A DNA stretch of 64,000 nt from Gammaproteobacteria bacterium. Its GTDB lineage: Bacteria; Pseudomonadota; Gammaproteobacteria; VBWC01. Below are positions 1 to 8,562 of this stretch, piece after piece. Position numbers and translations under genes: made by a program. The notes beneath the pieces were generated by a model. It was not told where the DNA came from, made no database searches, and saw only the letters and a list, made by a program, of their open reading frames with translations. Location of the stretch: assembly GCA_006218035.1 (NCBI GenBank), contig VBWC01000008.1:44323-108322 (forward strand). The letters are read 5' to 3'. Every line of letters begins with the position of its first letter. Position 1 is the first letter of the stretch.

Positions 1-314
1 AGGATAACGTCAAAACGCGTGTCCGCCCGGTAAGGCAGCAGCGTTTCATAGACGGGACAAAATGTGCGCTCGTCTCCGGTGAATAACGGACCGACGGAGG
101 CCAGCGTCTGGTAAAGATCCTCGATACATATCTTCGAGGAATATTGCGACAGGAATTCCACGTTGGCGCCAAAGGCCGGTCCCAACTCGAGCACACGACA
201 CGGGCGTTTGCTCGCGATCTTGTCGACGAGCATCCCCAGCGCCAGCGAACTGAACGCTGTCTCGATATGTTGTACAGACCCTCCGCGCCATGCGGCGCCA
301 ACGGAATTCCCCAT
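1..314 (-). CDS. SAM-dependent methyltransferase-like protein (3' end outside window)
   Basis: Manual reverse-strand translation from ATG at 314: MGNSVGAAWRGGSVQHIETAFSSLALGMLVDKIASKRPCRVLELGPAFGANVEFLSQ...; VLELGPAFGANVEFL resembles class I methyltransferase motif I; runs off window start. Confidence 0.55.
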   Translation of the reverse strand, partial: MGNSVGAAWRGGSVQHIETAFSSLALGMLVDKIASKRPCRVLELGPAFGANVEFLSQYSSKICIEDLYQTLASVGPLFTGDERTFCPVYETLLPYRADTRFDVI

Positions 315-316
315 GC

Positions 317-838
317 CTAGCCTGATCTCGCCGCAGCGACCTCCATTTTCTTGTCAGCCCCGCTATGCCGGCCCGAGTCACCGCCGCCAATAACGGACGT
401 GACGTTGCGCGGTTCCGAAACGACCTTCTTGTCGGCAAGCTTGGTTTCCATATCGATGCTGCCTTTGAACGTGCAGCCGTCTTCCATCGTGACGCGCGGG
501 GCGACAATGTTGCCGCGCACAATACCGCTCTGACGCACCAGCACCTGCTCTTCGGCGTACAGATTGCCCTCCACGTGGCCCTCAATGCGAATGACCTTGG
601 CGTAGGCATCGGCATTCAACCGGCCATTCTTGCCGATATGCAGGCTGTGCTGCTTGAGCGTTACCGTCCCCTCAATTGTCCCGTCGATGGTCAGGTTCTC
701 ATCACCGGACACATCGCCCTTGATACGTATTGTGGAGCCTATCGTTGCCTGGGCACGCGGCTGTTGCGGTTCTTGTGCCGCGATGGCACCCGCCGGTGGT
801 GCGGACTGCTGGACTGCGGGTTCTGATCTCTTAAACAT
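317..838 (-). CDS. Bactofilin (polymer-forming cytoskeletal protein)
   Basis: Repetitive beta-helix core: IGSTIRIKGDVSGDENLTIDGTIEGTVTL...VIRIEGHVEGNLYAEEQVLVRQSGIVRGNIVAPRVTMEDGCTFKGSIDM. Confidence 0.88.
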   Translation of the reverse strand: MFKRSEPAVQQSAPPAGAIAAQEPQQPRAQATIGSTIRIKGDVSGDENLTIDGTIEGTVTLKQHSLHIGKNGRLNADAYAKVIRIEGHVEGNLYAEEQVLVRQSGIVRGNIVAPRVTMEDGCTFKGSIDMETKLADKKVVSEPRNVTSVIGGGDSGRHSGADKKMEVAAARSG

Positions 839-990
839 GGAATTCTCCTTCCAGTGTCAACGTTTCCACGCCGTCTGCCAGTGGAACCGGTATTTTTAAC
901 ACAAGTACGATGTGACGCGATAATCTTTTGTCTCGATTTCCGTCATTTCGCAGAAGTGCAAGCTGCGTGCCATGACGGATTCCCGACGGG

Positions 991-3903
991 CTAACCGGCG
1001 ATCAGAAATTCACCCCATATGCGGCGCACTTCCGCCCGGTAATCGGCAAATTCGCCGGCGCCGGCGACGGCCGGCTGCTCCTGCAACGTCAGCCGATGGA
1101 CCTCGGCACGGTAGGCGCGATAGGCGTCGGCCAGCACACGGGTGTCCGCGGACGCCATGACGCCCGCATCGCGCAGCGTGTCCAGCAGGCGGATATTGTC
1201 GGTCCAGCGCAGCAACGCGGGAAACTGGCGGGCGTAGCGCAATACGCCGAACTGCACCATGAATTCAATATCGGCGATGCCGCCATCATCCTGCTTCAGA
1301 TCAAACTGCGCAGCATCACCGCTGCCGTGTTCGGCGGACATCCGGGCGCGCATGTCGATCACTTCCTGCCGCAGCTTTTCGACATCGCGCGGCGCCGACA
1401 ACACCTCGTCGCGTATCGCGCCAAACCGCCTGGCCAGTCCCTCGTCGCCGGCGACAACGCGTGCGCGTACCAGCGCCTGGTGCTCCCATGTCCATGCCTG
1501 CTGCCGCTGATAGTCCACGAATCCGTTAATGCCTGTCACCAGCAGGCCCGATGCCCCGGACGGCCTCAGCCGCATGTCGAGCTCATACAACACACCGGTA
1601 GCAGTCGCCGTGTTCATGATATGAATAATACGTTGGCCGAGGCGGATGAAAAACGTGGCATTGTCGACGGTCAATGCACCGTCGGTCTGTTGCGCTTCCC
1701 CGGCGTCATCGTGAATGAATACCAGATCCAGATCCGAGCCGTAACCCAGCTCGATACCGCCCAGCTTGCCGTAGGCGACAACGATAAAGCCGGCCGCTCG
1801 CTCCGCGCCATCGACCCGGAGGCGGGGGTTGCCGAACTTCGCGGCGACATGGCGCCACGCAAGCCCGAGTACCTGCTGTAGCGATACGGTGGCAATTTCC
1901 GTCAGATGATCGCTGACGACCATCAGCGGGTAAACCCCGGCGACATCAGCGGCAGCGACGCGCAACACGTTGGTTTGCCTGAACAGGCGCAGCGCTTCCA
2001 TCTGCGCTTCGAGATCATTCCCGGGCACACGCTCCAGCGTCTGGACGATCTCGGCCTCGAGCGACTGCCGATCGAGCGGAGCATACAGTGTGCGCGGGTC
2101 CAGCAACTCGTCGAGCAGTATCGGACTGCGCAACAATAATTGACTGATCCACGGGCTTGCCGCGGCCAGTTTGACGAGCTGCGACAACGCCATCGGATGC
2201 TCCACCAGCAAGGTCAGATACGTGGTGCGCCTGGCAATTGTCTCGATCAGGCGGAGCAATCGCTGCAACGTAACGGCCGGATGACGGGTGTTGGCGACCG
2301 CGGCAAGCAGCAACGGCATCAGCTGGTCAAGACGTGCGTGACCTTGCGGGGTCAACGCACGAAACGCACTGCCCTTGCGCAACTGCGTCAGCAGACGCAT
2401 GACCTCGGCAACGTCGTCGTAGCCCGCCTGCGCCAGCGCGGCCTGCGATTTCTCAACGTCGAACCGGCCATGCCATACCGCCGCCAGTGGAGAGTCCTCG
2501 CCGGTACCCACGTCGGCCTGCGGAATGGCAATCAGTTGTTCGAAATGCCCGTGAACCCGCCGCATATGGAGCGCCAGTTCTGTTGCAAAATCGGCGGCAC
2601 CGGCATGGCCCATCGACAACGCCAGCCGTTCATGATCGTCGGCACTCGCAGGAAGCGTATGCGTCTGCTCGTCGTTGTATTCCTGCAGCCGGTTCTCGAC
2701 GCGGCGCAAAAACCGGTAGGCGGCGATCAACTCATCAACGACCTGCCGCGGCAGGTAGCCGCTGTCCGCGAGCCGCGTCAGTACCCGCTGGATCGGCCGC
2801 TCCTGCAACTCGATTTCGCGTCCACCGCGAATCAGCTGAAATGCCTGACCGATGAACTCGACCTCGCGGATGCCGCCGGCGCCGAGCTTGATGTTGTGTT
2901 CCATGCCCTTGCGCCGGACCTCGCTTTCGATACGCTGCTTCATCGCGCGCAGCTCGTCGAAACTGCTGAAATCCAGATAGCGGCGATAGACAAACGGCCG
3001 CAGGATCTTCATCAGACCGTCGCCGGCGGCGGTATCACCGGCGACCACCCGGGCCTTGATCATCGCATAGCGCTCCCACTGCCGGCCGTGCGCCTGATAG
3101 TAGGCTTCCAGCCCCTCGAAACTCATCGCCAGAGGCCCGGTACTGCCGAACGGTCGCAGCCGCATGTCGACACGATAGACACGGCCGTGCTCGTTCGATT
3201 GCTCAAGGGTATTGACCAGCGAGCGGCCGAGGCGAACGAAAAATTCCTCGTTGCTCAGCACCGCACGACCGCCAGCGGTTTCACCGTCCTCCGGGAAGGC
3301 GAATATCAGATCGATATCGGACGAAAAATTCAGTTCGCCGGCGCCGAGCTTGCCCATGCCGAGCACAACCATATGTTGCTCGTGACCGGTATGCCGGCCG
3401 AGCGGCCGGCCGATCTCCTCGCATTGCCACTGATGCAGTCTGCCCAATGTCTGATCAACGATCGCACAGGCCAGGCTCGACAGATCCGCCAGGGTCTCGT
3501 CCAGCGCCGCCCAACCGGCGAGGTCACGCCAGGCGATGCGCACCATCTCCCACCGGCGCAGCGACCGCAGGCGGTTGCCCAGTTCGCCAACCGTGCTCGC
3601 GGGCACAATCGCCGCGCGCGTCATTTCGATATAGTCCGCTTCGGCATGAACGTGCTGCAAACCGCCGGAACGCAGCAACGCGTCAAACTGTCCCGGATAA
3701 CGAATGCACGACTGCGCGACGAAGCGGCTGTAAGCCCACACGCGCGGCAGCGCGTCGGCGACATCCGCCGGCAGGTGCGGCGCAACGCCCTGGTCCTGCG
3801 CAGCCTGGCGGAAGGATGCAAGGTCGGCGGCGACACGCTCGCGCATCTCGCGCGGAAAAGTTTCAGGGGGTGCGGCAACGTCCGCGAGCGTCGGCATGGT
3901 CAT
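991..3903 (-). CDS. glnE: Bifunctional glutamine synthetase adenylyltransferase/adenylyl-removing enzyme
   Basis: 970 aa; two nucleotidyltransferase cores (MVVLGMGKLGAGELNFSSDIDLIF and VVAYGKLGGIELGYGSDLDLVFIHD). Confidence 0.95.
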   Translation of the reverse strand: MTMPTLADVAAPPETFPREMRERVAADLASFRQAAQDQGVAPHLPADVADALPRVWAYSRFVAQSCIRYPGQFDALLRSGGLQHVHAEADYIEMTRAAIVPASTVGELGNRLRSLRRWEMVRIAWRDLAGWAALDETLADLSSLACAIVDQTLGRLHQWQCEEIGRPLGRHTGHEQHMVVLGMGKLGAGELNFSSDIDLIFAFPEDGETAGGRAVLSNEEFFVRLGRSLVNTLEQSNEHGRVYRVDMRLRPFGSTGPLAMSFEGLEAYYQAHGRQWERYAMIKARVVAGDTAAGDGLMKILRPFVYRRYLDFSSFDELRAMKQRIESEVRRKGMEHNIKLGAGGIREVEFIGQAFQLIRGGREIELQERPIQRVLTRLADSGYLPRQVVDELIAAYRFLRRVENRLQEYNDEQTHTLPASADDHERLALSMGHAGAADFATELALHMRRVHGHFEQLIAIPQADVGTGEDSPLAAVWHGRFDVEKSQAALAQAGYDDVAEVMRLLTQLRKGSAFRALTPQGHARLDQLMPLLLAAVANTRHPAVTLQRLLRLIETIARRTTYLTLLVEHPMALSQLVKLAAASPWISQLLLRSPILLDELLDPRTLYAPLDRQSLEAEIVQTLERVPGNDLEAQMEALRLFRQTNVLRVAAADVAGVYPLMVVSDHLTEIATVSLQQVLGLAWRHVAAKFGNPRLRVDGAERAAGFIVVAYGKLGGIELGYGSDLDLVFIHDDAGEAQQTDGALTVDNATFFIRLGQRIIHIMNTATATGVLYELDMRLRPSGASGLLVTGINGFVDYQRQQAWTWEHQALVRARVVAGDEGLARRFGAIRDEVLSAPRDVEKLRQEVIDMRARMSAEHGSGDAAQFDLKQDDGGIADIEFMVQFGVLRYARQFPALLRWTDNIRLLDTLRDAGVMASADTRVLADAYRAYRAEVHRLTLQEQPAVAGAGEFADYRAEVRRIWGEFLIAG

Positions 3904-4102
3904 CCGCGGAGCTTACGGACCGGAGCGGCGGCTGACAATAGCGGGTACGCGGTACACACGACTTGCGTCGTTTCAAGCAGAGCACCAATGCTTCGTCATT
4001 CCGGGCGGAGCAAAGCGCAGACCCGGAATCCAGTCCGTATCGGAGCCGCTGTACTCCGGCTTGCGTGAGCCGGTGATGATTGAAAGAAACCAAGGCGAAA
4101 AA

Positions 4103-4135
4103 AAACCGCATGCCGCGCTCGGCGGCATGCGGTTT
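4103..4135 (-). terminator. Rho-independent terminator downstream of nirK
   Basis: 14-bp perfect stem (4103-4116 / 4122-4135), 5-nt loop, flanked by an A-run that is a T-run on the minus strand. Confidence 0.85.
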
Positions 4136-4147
4136 GATCGGGTCGGA

Positions 4148-5095
4148 TTACCGGCCGACGATCAGGTTACCCTTGCCGGCTTTCGGGTCGGCGTCGGGTT
4201 TGTTCATCAGCACCGTGATCGCGCCGCGCATCGCCGCGCCCATGGTGTGATCGACGATCGCATTGTTGGTCGGACGATCCGCGGGTGACACGATGTCGAG
4301 CGTGGCCGCTTCCGAGACGCCGAGCTGATACGTGGCCATGCCATAGACCACATTCTTCGGGTTGCCGTTCGCATAGACACGGTCCCAGACGCCGGCAATC
4401 GGGTGGATCGCGGCGGGCAGGTTCACGTTCGCGTTGACGTAGAAGATGCGCACGCGCTCGCCCGGCTTGGCCTCGAGCACCTGGCTGGCGTTCGGATCAT
4501 GCACCGGATCGTAGTGGAACATCTTGCCGTTGATCAGCGTGCCGCCCCAACCCTGATTTTCCATGATCGCGTGATGATCATCGGCGTTCGGGAAGAACTG
4601 ACCCTGCACCAGGACGTATTCACGATCGGGCTTGGGATAGCGATCGCTGTAACCTTCCTTCGGATCGACGATGACGATGCCGTACATGCCGCGCGCGATA
4701 TGCTGGTGCATCGGCATCGAACCGCAGTGGTACATGAACACGCCGGGATACTTGGCGTCGAACTTGAACTTCTTGGTCTCGCCCGGCTTGACCGGTGCGA
4801 ACTCGTTCAGCACGTCGACGATCGCCGCGTGAAAGTCCATCGAGTGGCTTTCCTTGTTGGTCCCGTCATTGACCAGTTCGAACTCGACGACGTCGCCTTC
4901 CGTAACCCGCACGACCGGACCGGGGATACCGCCGTCGAACGTCCACGCCGGGTACTTCGTGCCCTTGTTGTCGATCGCCACGGAATTCTCGTTGGCGTGC
5001 ATTGTGACCTTGACCGTCTTGGCCAGCGCCGCGCCGGTATAACCGGTCAGTATCGCCGCCACGGCCATTGCCAGTGCGCTTTTCATGATTGTCAT
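4148..5095 (-). CDS. nirK: Copper-containing nitrite reductase
   Basis: 315 aa, signal peptide, two cupredoxin domains; HSMDFHAA, MYHCGSMPMHQHIARGMYGIVIVDP (type 1/2 Cu ligands), IHPIAGVWDRVYANGNP. Confidence 0.88.
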   Translation of the reverse strand: MTIMKSALAMAVAAILTGYTGAALAKTVKVTMHANENSVAIDNKGTKYPAWTFDGGIPGPVVRVTEGDVVEFELVNDGTNKESHSMDFHAAIVDVLNEFAPVKPGETKKFKFDAKYPGVFMYHCGSMPMHQHIARGMYGIVIVDPKEGYSDRYPKPDREYVLVQGQFFPNADDHHAIMENQGWGGTLINGKMFHYDPVHDPNASQVLEAKPGERVRIFYVNANVNLPAAIHPIAGVWDRVYANGNPKNVVYGMATYQLGVSEAATLDIVSPADRPTNNAIVDHTMGAAMRGAITVLMNKPDADPKAGKGNLIVGR

Positions 5096-5148
5096 AACAT
5101 GCTCCTCTGTTGGATGAATATTCGACTGCCCATGATTACTCCGGTTGC

Positions 5149-5514
5149 TTACTTACCGTGCGTGCATTGACACAGTTCACGCAGGTACGCGACCAGACCC
5201 CGGATCTCCTCGTCGCTCAACACATCGGCCCAGCCTGGCATCAACATCGATTTGTTGATCGCCACACCGCCTTCCTTGATTGCCTTGAAAAGATCCTCGT
5301 CGGAGCGCGCCGCCATTTCCTTCGCGTCGGTGTGGTCGCGCGGCTGCACTGACATGTCTCGGACGTTGATGCCTTTGCCGTCGCCCTGCAGGCCGTGACA
5401 CTGGACGCAATAGGTGCGGTAGTTGTCCTCGGGTTTTTCCGTTGCGGAGGCGGCCGCAGCCCACAGCAACGCCGCGCAGCCAATGCCAGCACCCAGCAAT
5501 CGATATGCGTTCAT
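5149..5514 (-). CDS. ncgC: Monoheme class I c-type cytochrome (NcgC-like)
   Basis: From internal ATG 5514: MNAYRLLGAGIGCAALLWAAAASATEKPEDNYRTYCVQCHGLQGDGKG; start overlaps upstream stop. Confidence 0.75.
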   Translation of the reverse strand: MNAYRLLGAGIGCAALLWAAAASATEKPEDNYRTYCVQCHGLQGDGKGINVRDMSVQPRDHTDAKEMAARSDEDLFKAIKEGGVAINKSMLMPGWADVLSDEEIRGLVAYLRELCQCTHGK

Positions 5515-6227
5515 GGCTGGCCCTCCTCGCTCAACAACCGCATGTAGTGCACAAACTTCTGCAGGTCGGCGCCGCTGAGATGCTTGTTCGGCATGAAGGT
5601 CTTCGGGTCCCATGCCTGCGGACTGCGCAGGTAGCTGATCAGATAGTCCTCCTGCAGACGCGCGCCGGCCGTGTAGACCTCGGGGCCGGACCGGCCGCCG
5701 TAGCCCGGCTCAATCTCGTGACAGGCGAGACAGCCGCGGAACTTGTCGAACATCATCTCGCCGGTGCTGAGCGAGATCGTGCCGGGCGTGTACGCGCCGG
5801 GCGCGATCAGCTCGCTGCCGGCCTTGCGCTGCATCAGTGCCGCAGTCACGGCCTGCGCTTCATCCGCCTTCAACGCCGGATGTTGCGTCAACGTCGCCGC
5901 GTCGATTTCGTCGCCCTTCGGCCCGGGCTTGATGTGCGCGCCGTAAAACATGCCCGCCGGGCGGATGCTCTGCGGCTTCTGCAACCACTGCTCGACCCAT
6001 GCCGCCTTGTACTTGTTGCCGGCATAAAACAGGTCGGGTCCCTTACGATCCCGCAGCGCCTGCAACGTCGCCGGCGCGGGTCCGGTCAGGTTGTGGCAAC
6101 CGGCGCACTGTGACGTCAGCAATTGCTCACCGTCGGCCGCGATTGCGACACTACCCCCCAACACGATGCCGAACAGCGCCGCGCCGGCAACAGACCTAAT
6201 CGTCAGCTTCAGGCGTTTCATGTCCAC
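5511..6227 (-). CDS. ncgB: Diheme c-type cytochrome (NcgB-like)
   Basis: 238 aa, signal peptide, CAGCH and CLACH motifs, FMPNKHLSGADLQKFVHYM. Confidence 0.75.
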   Translation of the reverse strand: MDMKRLKLTIRSVAGAALFGIVLGGSVAIAADGEQLLTSQCAGCHNLTGPAPATLQALRDRKGPDLFYAGNKYKAAWVEQWLQKPQSIRPAGMFYGAHIKPGPKGDEIDAATLTQHPALKADEAQAVTAALMQRKAGSELIAPGAYTPGTISLSTGEMMFDKFRGCLACHEIEPGYGGRSGPEVYTAGARLQEDYLISYLRSPQAWDPKTFMPNKHLSGADLQKFVHYMRLLSEEGQP

Positions 6228-7326
6228 CTCTTCTGCGCTCCGCGCGGCCTTTTGTCTCCAGCGGCACGCCCGCGAAGTGCGCGTTGTTATGCAGGCCGTA
6301 CGGCTTTTTCATCGATTCGCTGAAATAGAAGTCCGGATCGTTGTCCGGCAGCGCGCCGTGCGGATCGCCTTCGACCACCGGCTCGATGCCGTCATAGACG
6401 AACATCGTCATGACGCCGCCGCCGTGTTTGCCGTTGTTCGTGACCTGCGGATCCACGTGATCGTGCACCATGAACAGTCCGGGGTTGTCCATTTCCATGA
6501 TGGCGTCATAGCGCTCGCCGGGGCCGATCAGCAGCGTGTCGACGTAATACGGCGCCGGCAACGCACGGCCGTCCTTGTGCGTGACGAGCATGTCGTGGCC
6601 GTGGGTGTGTATCGAGTGGATCTCGGCGCCCGCGCCGAACAGACGCAGCCGCACCACGTCACCCTCCTTCACGTGGATAGGCTGGGTAAGCGGAAACGCG
6701 CGGCCGTTGATCGAAAAATAGTTCGGCAGATCGCGCGGGCCGCCGCCGTAACCGAGTTTCTCTGCGTAATCCGAGTCCCACGAGCTGAGCATCATGATCA
6801 CGTCCTTCGTGACCTTCTTTTCAAGCTTCGTCGGCTTCGCCGGATCGACGATCAGCGGACCCCACATGCCGCGGATGCCGACATGCTCGCTGACGTTGAC
6901 GTGGCAGTGATACCAGAGGCTGCCGGTTTTCTCGGCCTTCCAGTGGTAGGTGAAGGTATCGCCCGGTTCGATCGCCTTCTGCGTCACGCCGGGAACGCCG
7001 TCGTTCTTCCAGTTGTTGCGCTGGTAGAGACCGTGCCAGTGGATGGTGTGCGGCAACGTGGTGTTGTTGACGACATTGATCGTGACGTCGTCGCCTTCGC
7101 GCACGCGAATCAGCGGACCCGGCACCTGGCCGTTGAACGCGAAAACCTGATAATGGAGTCCGGGCGCAACCTCGATGACGCGCTCCTCGATGGTGAGTTC
7201 GAATTCGCGCGATTCGGCCCAGGCGTTGCCGGAAATCAGGCCCAGGCAAACGAGCAGTGCAATGAATGAATGGCGAATGACGTATGAATCCGCTTGCCGA
7301 TGCGGTGTCGCGTGCTGCTTCATCAT
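6196..7326 (-). CDS. ncgA: Multicopper oxidase, two-domain type (NcgA-like)
   Basis: PHTIHWHGLYQRNNWKNDGVPGVTQ, SLWYHCHVNVSEHVGIRGMWGPLIVDP, HSIHTHGHDMLVTHKDG; RBS caaaggagaa upstream of ATG 7326. Confidence 0.8.
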   Translation of the reverse strand: MMKQHATPHRQADSYVIRHSFIALLVCLGLISGNAWAESREFELTIEERVIEVAPGLHYQVFAFNGQVPGPLIRVREGDDVTINVVNNTTLPHTIHWHGLYQRNNWKNDGVPGVTQKAIEPGDTFTYHWKAEKTGSLWYHCHVNVSEHVGIRGMWGPLIVDPAKPTKLEKKVTKDVIMMLSSWDSDYAEKLGYGGGPRDLPNYFSINGRAFPLTQPIHVKEGDVVRLRLFGAGAEIHSIHTHGHDMLVTHKDGRALPAPYYVDTLLIGPGERYDAIMEMDNPGLFMVHDHVDPQVTNNGKHGGGVMTMFVYDGIEPVVEGDPHGALPDNDPDFYFSESMKKPYGLHNNAHFAGVPLETKGRAERRRGGHETPEADD

Positions 7327-7448
7327 CAGTTCTCCTTTGCCCTCGCCCCGCGTATGCACGGGACGGAAGAGTCGGACATCACCCGGTAACTCAACGAATT
7401 ACTTGCGCTTTCCCGCCACAACGGCACGGTGTGCCGGGGCGATGCTTT

Positions 7449-7471
7449 AACATATATCACAAATATATCTT
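7449..7471. promoter_or_regulatory. Putative NsrR operator (23-bp 11-1-11 palindrome)
   Basis: Minus strand AAGATATATTTGTGATATATGTT matches the layout of the NsrR consensus AAGATGYATTTNAAATGCATCTT; lies between ncgA and nsrR. Confidence 0.6.
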
Positions 7472-7558
7472 ATTGCGTATACTGAGGATACTCGTGAGCA
7501 AAGTCAAGACCGCGCAGCGGGGATTCTGGCAGAATTCAACCAGGGAGTTTTTGATTGG

Positions 7559-7674
7559 TGTCAATTCGAGCCTATCCCCAGTGAAATGGGGGAGATTGCG
7601 AGAAATCCATGGACATTAAAAAGGCGCGTCGCTTAAATGCGGTAATGGATTTCTCCCTTTCGGTCGAAATGACA
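7559..7674. repeat. Imperfect inverted-repeat intergenic element
   Basis: Ends tgtcaattcgag / tcgaaatgaca with internal agaaatcc / ggatttct arms; related to the element at 8429-8562. Confidence 0.55.
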
Positions 7675-7734
7675 AGTTTGCAATGATCAGAAATTCAATC
7701 AACCTAATCATGAGTGTTTTACTGGGGTAATGCC

Positions 7735-8202
7735 GTGCAATTGACGCTATATACGGACTATTCGCTGAGAGTACTGATCTTTCTGGGCGCGCACCCGGAT
7801 CAACTGGTCACGATCACCGAAATCGCCGACAGCTACGGCATCTCCCGTAACCATCTCGTCAAGGTCGTGCACAACCTGGCGACGCAAGGCTTCGTTCAGA
7901 CCACGCGCGGCAAGGGCGGCGGCATGCGGTTGGGCAAGGCGCCCGAGGACATCAATCTCGGTGAACTCGTGCGCCTTACCGAGGGTGGATTCCATCTGGT
8001 CGAATGCCTGAACAAGACAAAAAACACCTGCCCGATCACGCCGGCGTGCGCGTTGAAAGGTTTCGTCAGCGAGGCGCTCGATGCGTTCATTGCCGTGCTC
8101 GACAAGTACACGCTCGCCGATGTGGTGCGCAATCGCCACCAGCTCAGCAGCATCCTGCGCCTGCATCCTGTCAGGCCGACGCGTCCCGCGCGGCGGTCGT
8201 AG
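7735..8202 (+). CDS. nsrR: Rrf2-family nitric-oxide-sensing repressor NsrR
   Basis: GTG start 7735: MQLTLYTDYSLRVLIFLGAHPDQLVTITEIADSYGISRNHLVKVVHNLATQGFVQTTRGKGGGMRL; VECLNKTKNTCPITPAC cysteine cluster. Confidence 0.88.
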   Translation: MQLTLYTDYSLRVLIFLGAHPDQLVTITEIADSYGISRNHLVKVVHNLATQGFVQTTRGKGGGMRLGKAPEDINLGELVRLTEGGFHLVECLNKTKNTCPITPACALKGFVSEALDAFIAVLDKYTLADVVRNRHQLSSILRLHPVRPTRPARRS

Positions 8203-8236
8203 CCAACGGTGCACAGAATGCGATTTACAACGGAGG

Positions 8237-8287
8237 TCACGAAGGACACGAAGGGATTTGAGTATTTTTTCTTCGTGTCCTTCGTGA
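8237..8287. repeat. 17-bp perfect inverted repeat
   Basis: tcacgaaggacacgaag (8237-8253) and its exact reverse complement (8271-8287), followed by a 9-bp ttcgtgatc tandem. Confidence 0.8.
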
Positions 8288-8358
8288 TCTTCGTGATCTT
8301 CGTGGCGCAATAACTTCGTCACATGGATCGCGATCGGCATTCCGGCGAGCTGCGCAGC

Positions 8359-8424
8359 ATGCGGTGAACACAGTGAACCGCATCGGTCGCGATCGATGCG
8401 GTTCGTTCCTCACCGCATGCCACC
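8359..8424. repeat. Dispersed atgcggtgaac...ccgcat intergenic repeat, copy 1
   Basis: Shares atgcggtgaac / gatgcggttcgt / ctcaccgcat blocks with 57715-57780 and 60290-60320. Confidence 0.55.
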
Positions 8425-8428
8425 GTTA

Positions 8429-8562
8429 GGGAAGCTCTGATTAAGTGTCATTTCGAGCGACGCGAGAAATCCCGGTGGAAAAAACCTCAATGCGGTTCCA
8501 TCACATCAGGATTTCTCCCTGCGGTCGAAATGACAAGAAGCCACTTGATCAGAGCTTCCTTA
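8429..8562. mobile_element. MITE-like element with terminal inverted repeats
   Basis: Ends gggaagctctgattaagtg / cacttgatcagagcttcc are inverted repeats; inner arms gtcatttcgag / tcgaaatgac and gagaaatcc / ggatttctc. Confidence 0.6.

Noticed and set aside
2140-4068. 642-aa plus-strand ORF antisense to glnE
   Set aside because: Antisense artefact of GC-rich codon usage; no recognisable domain
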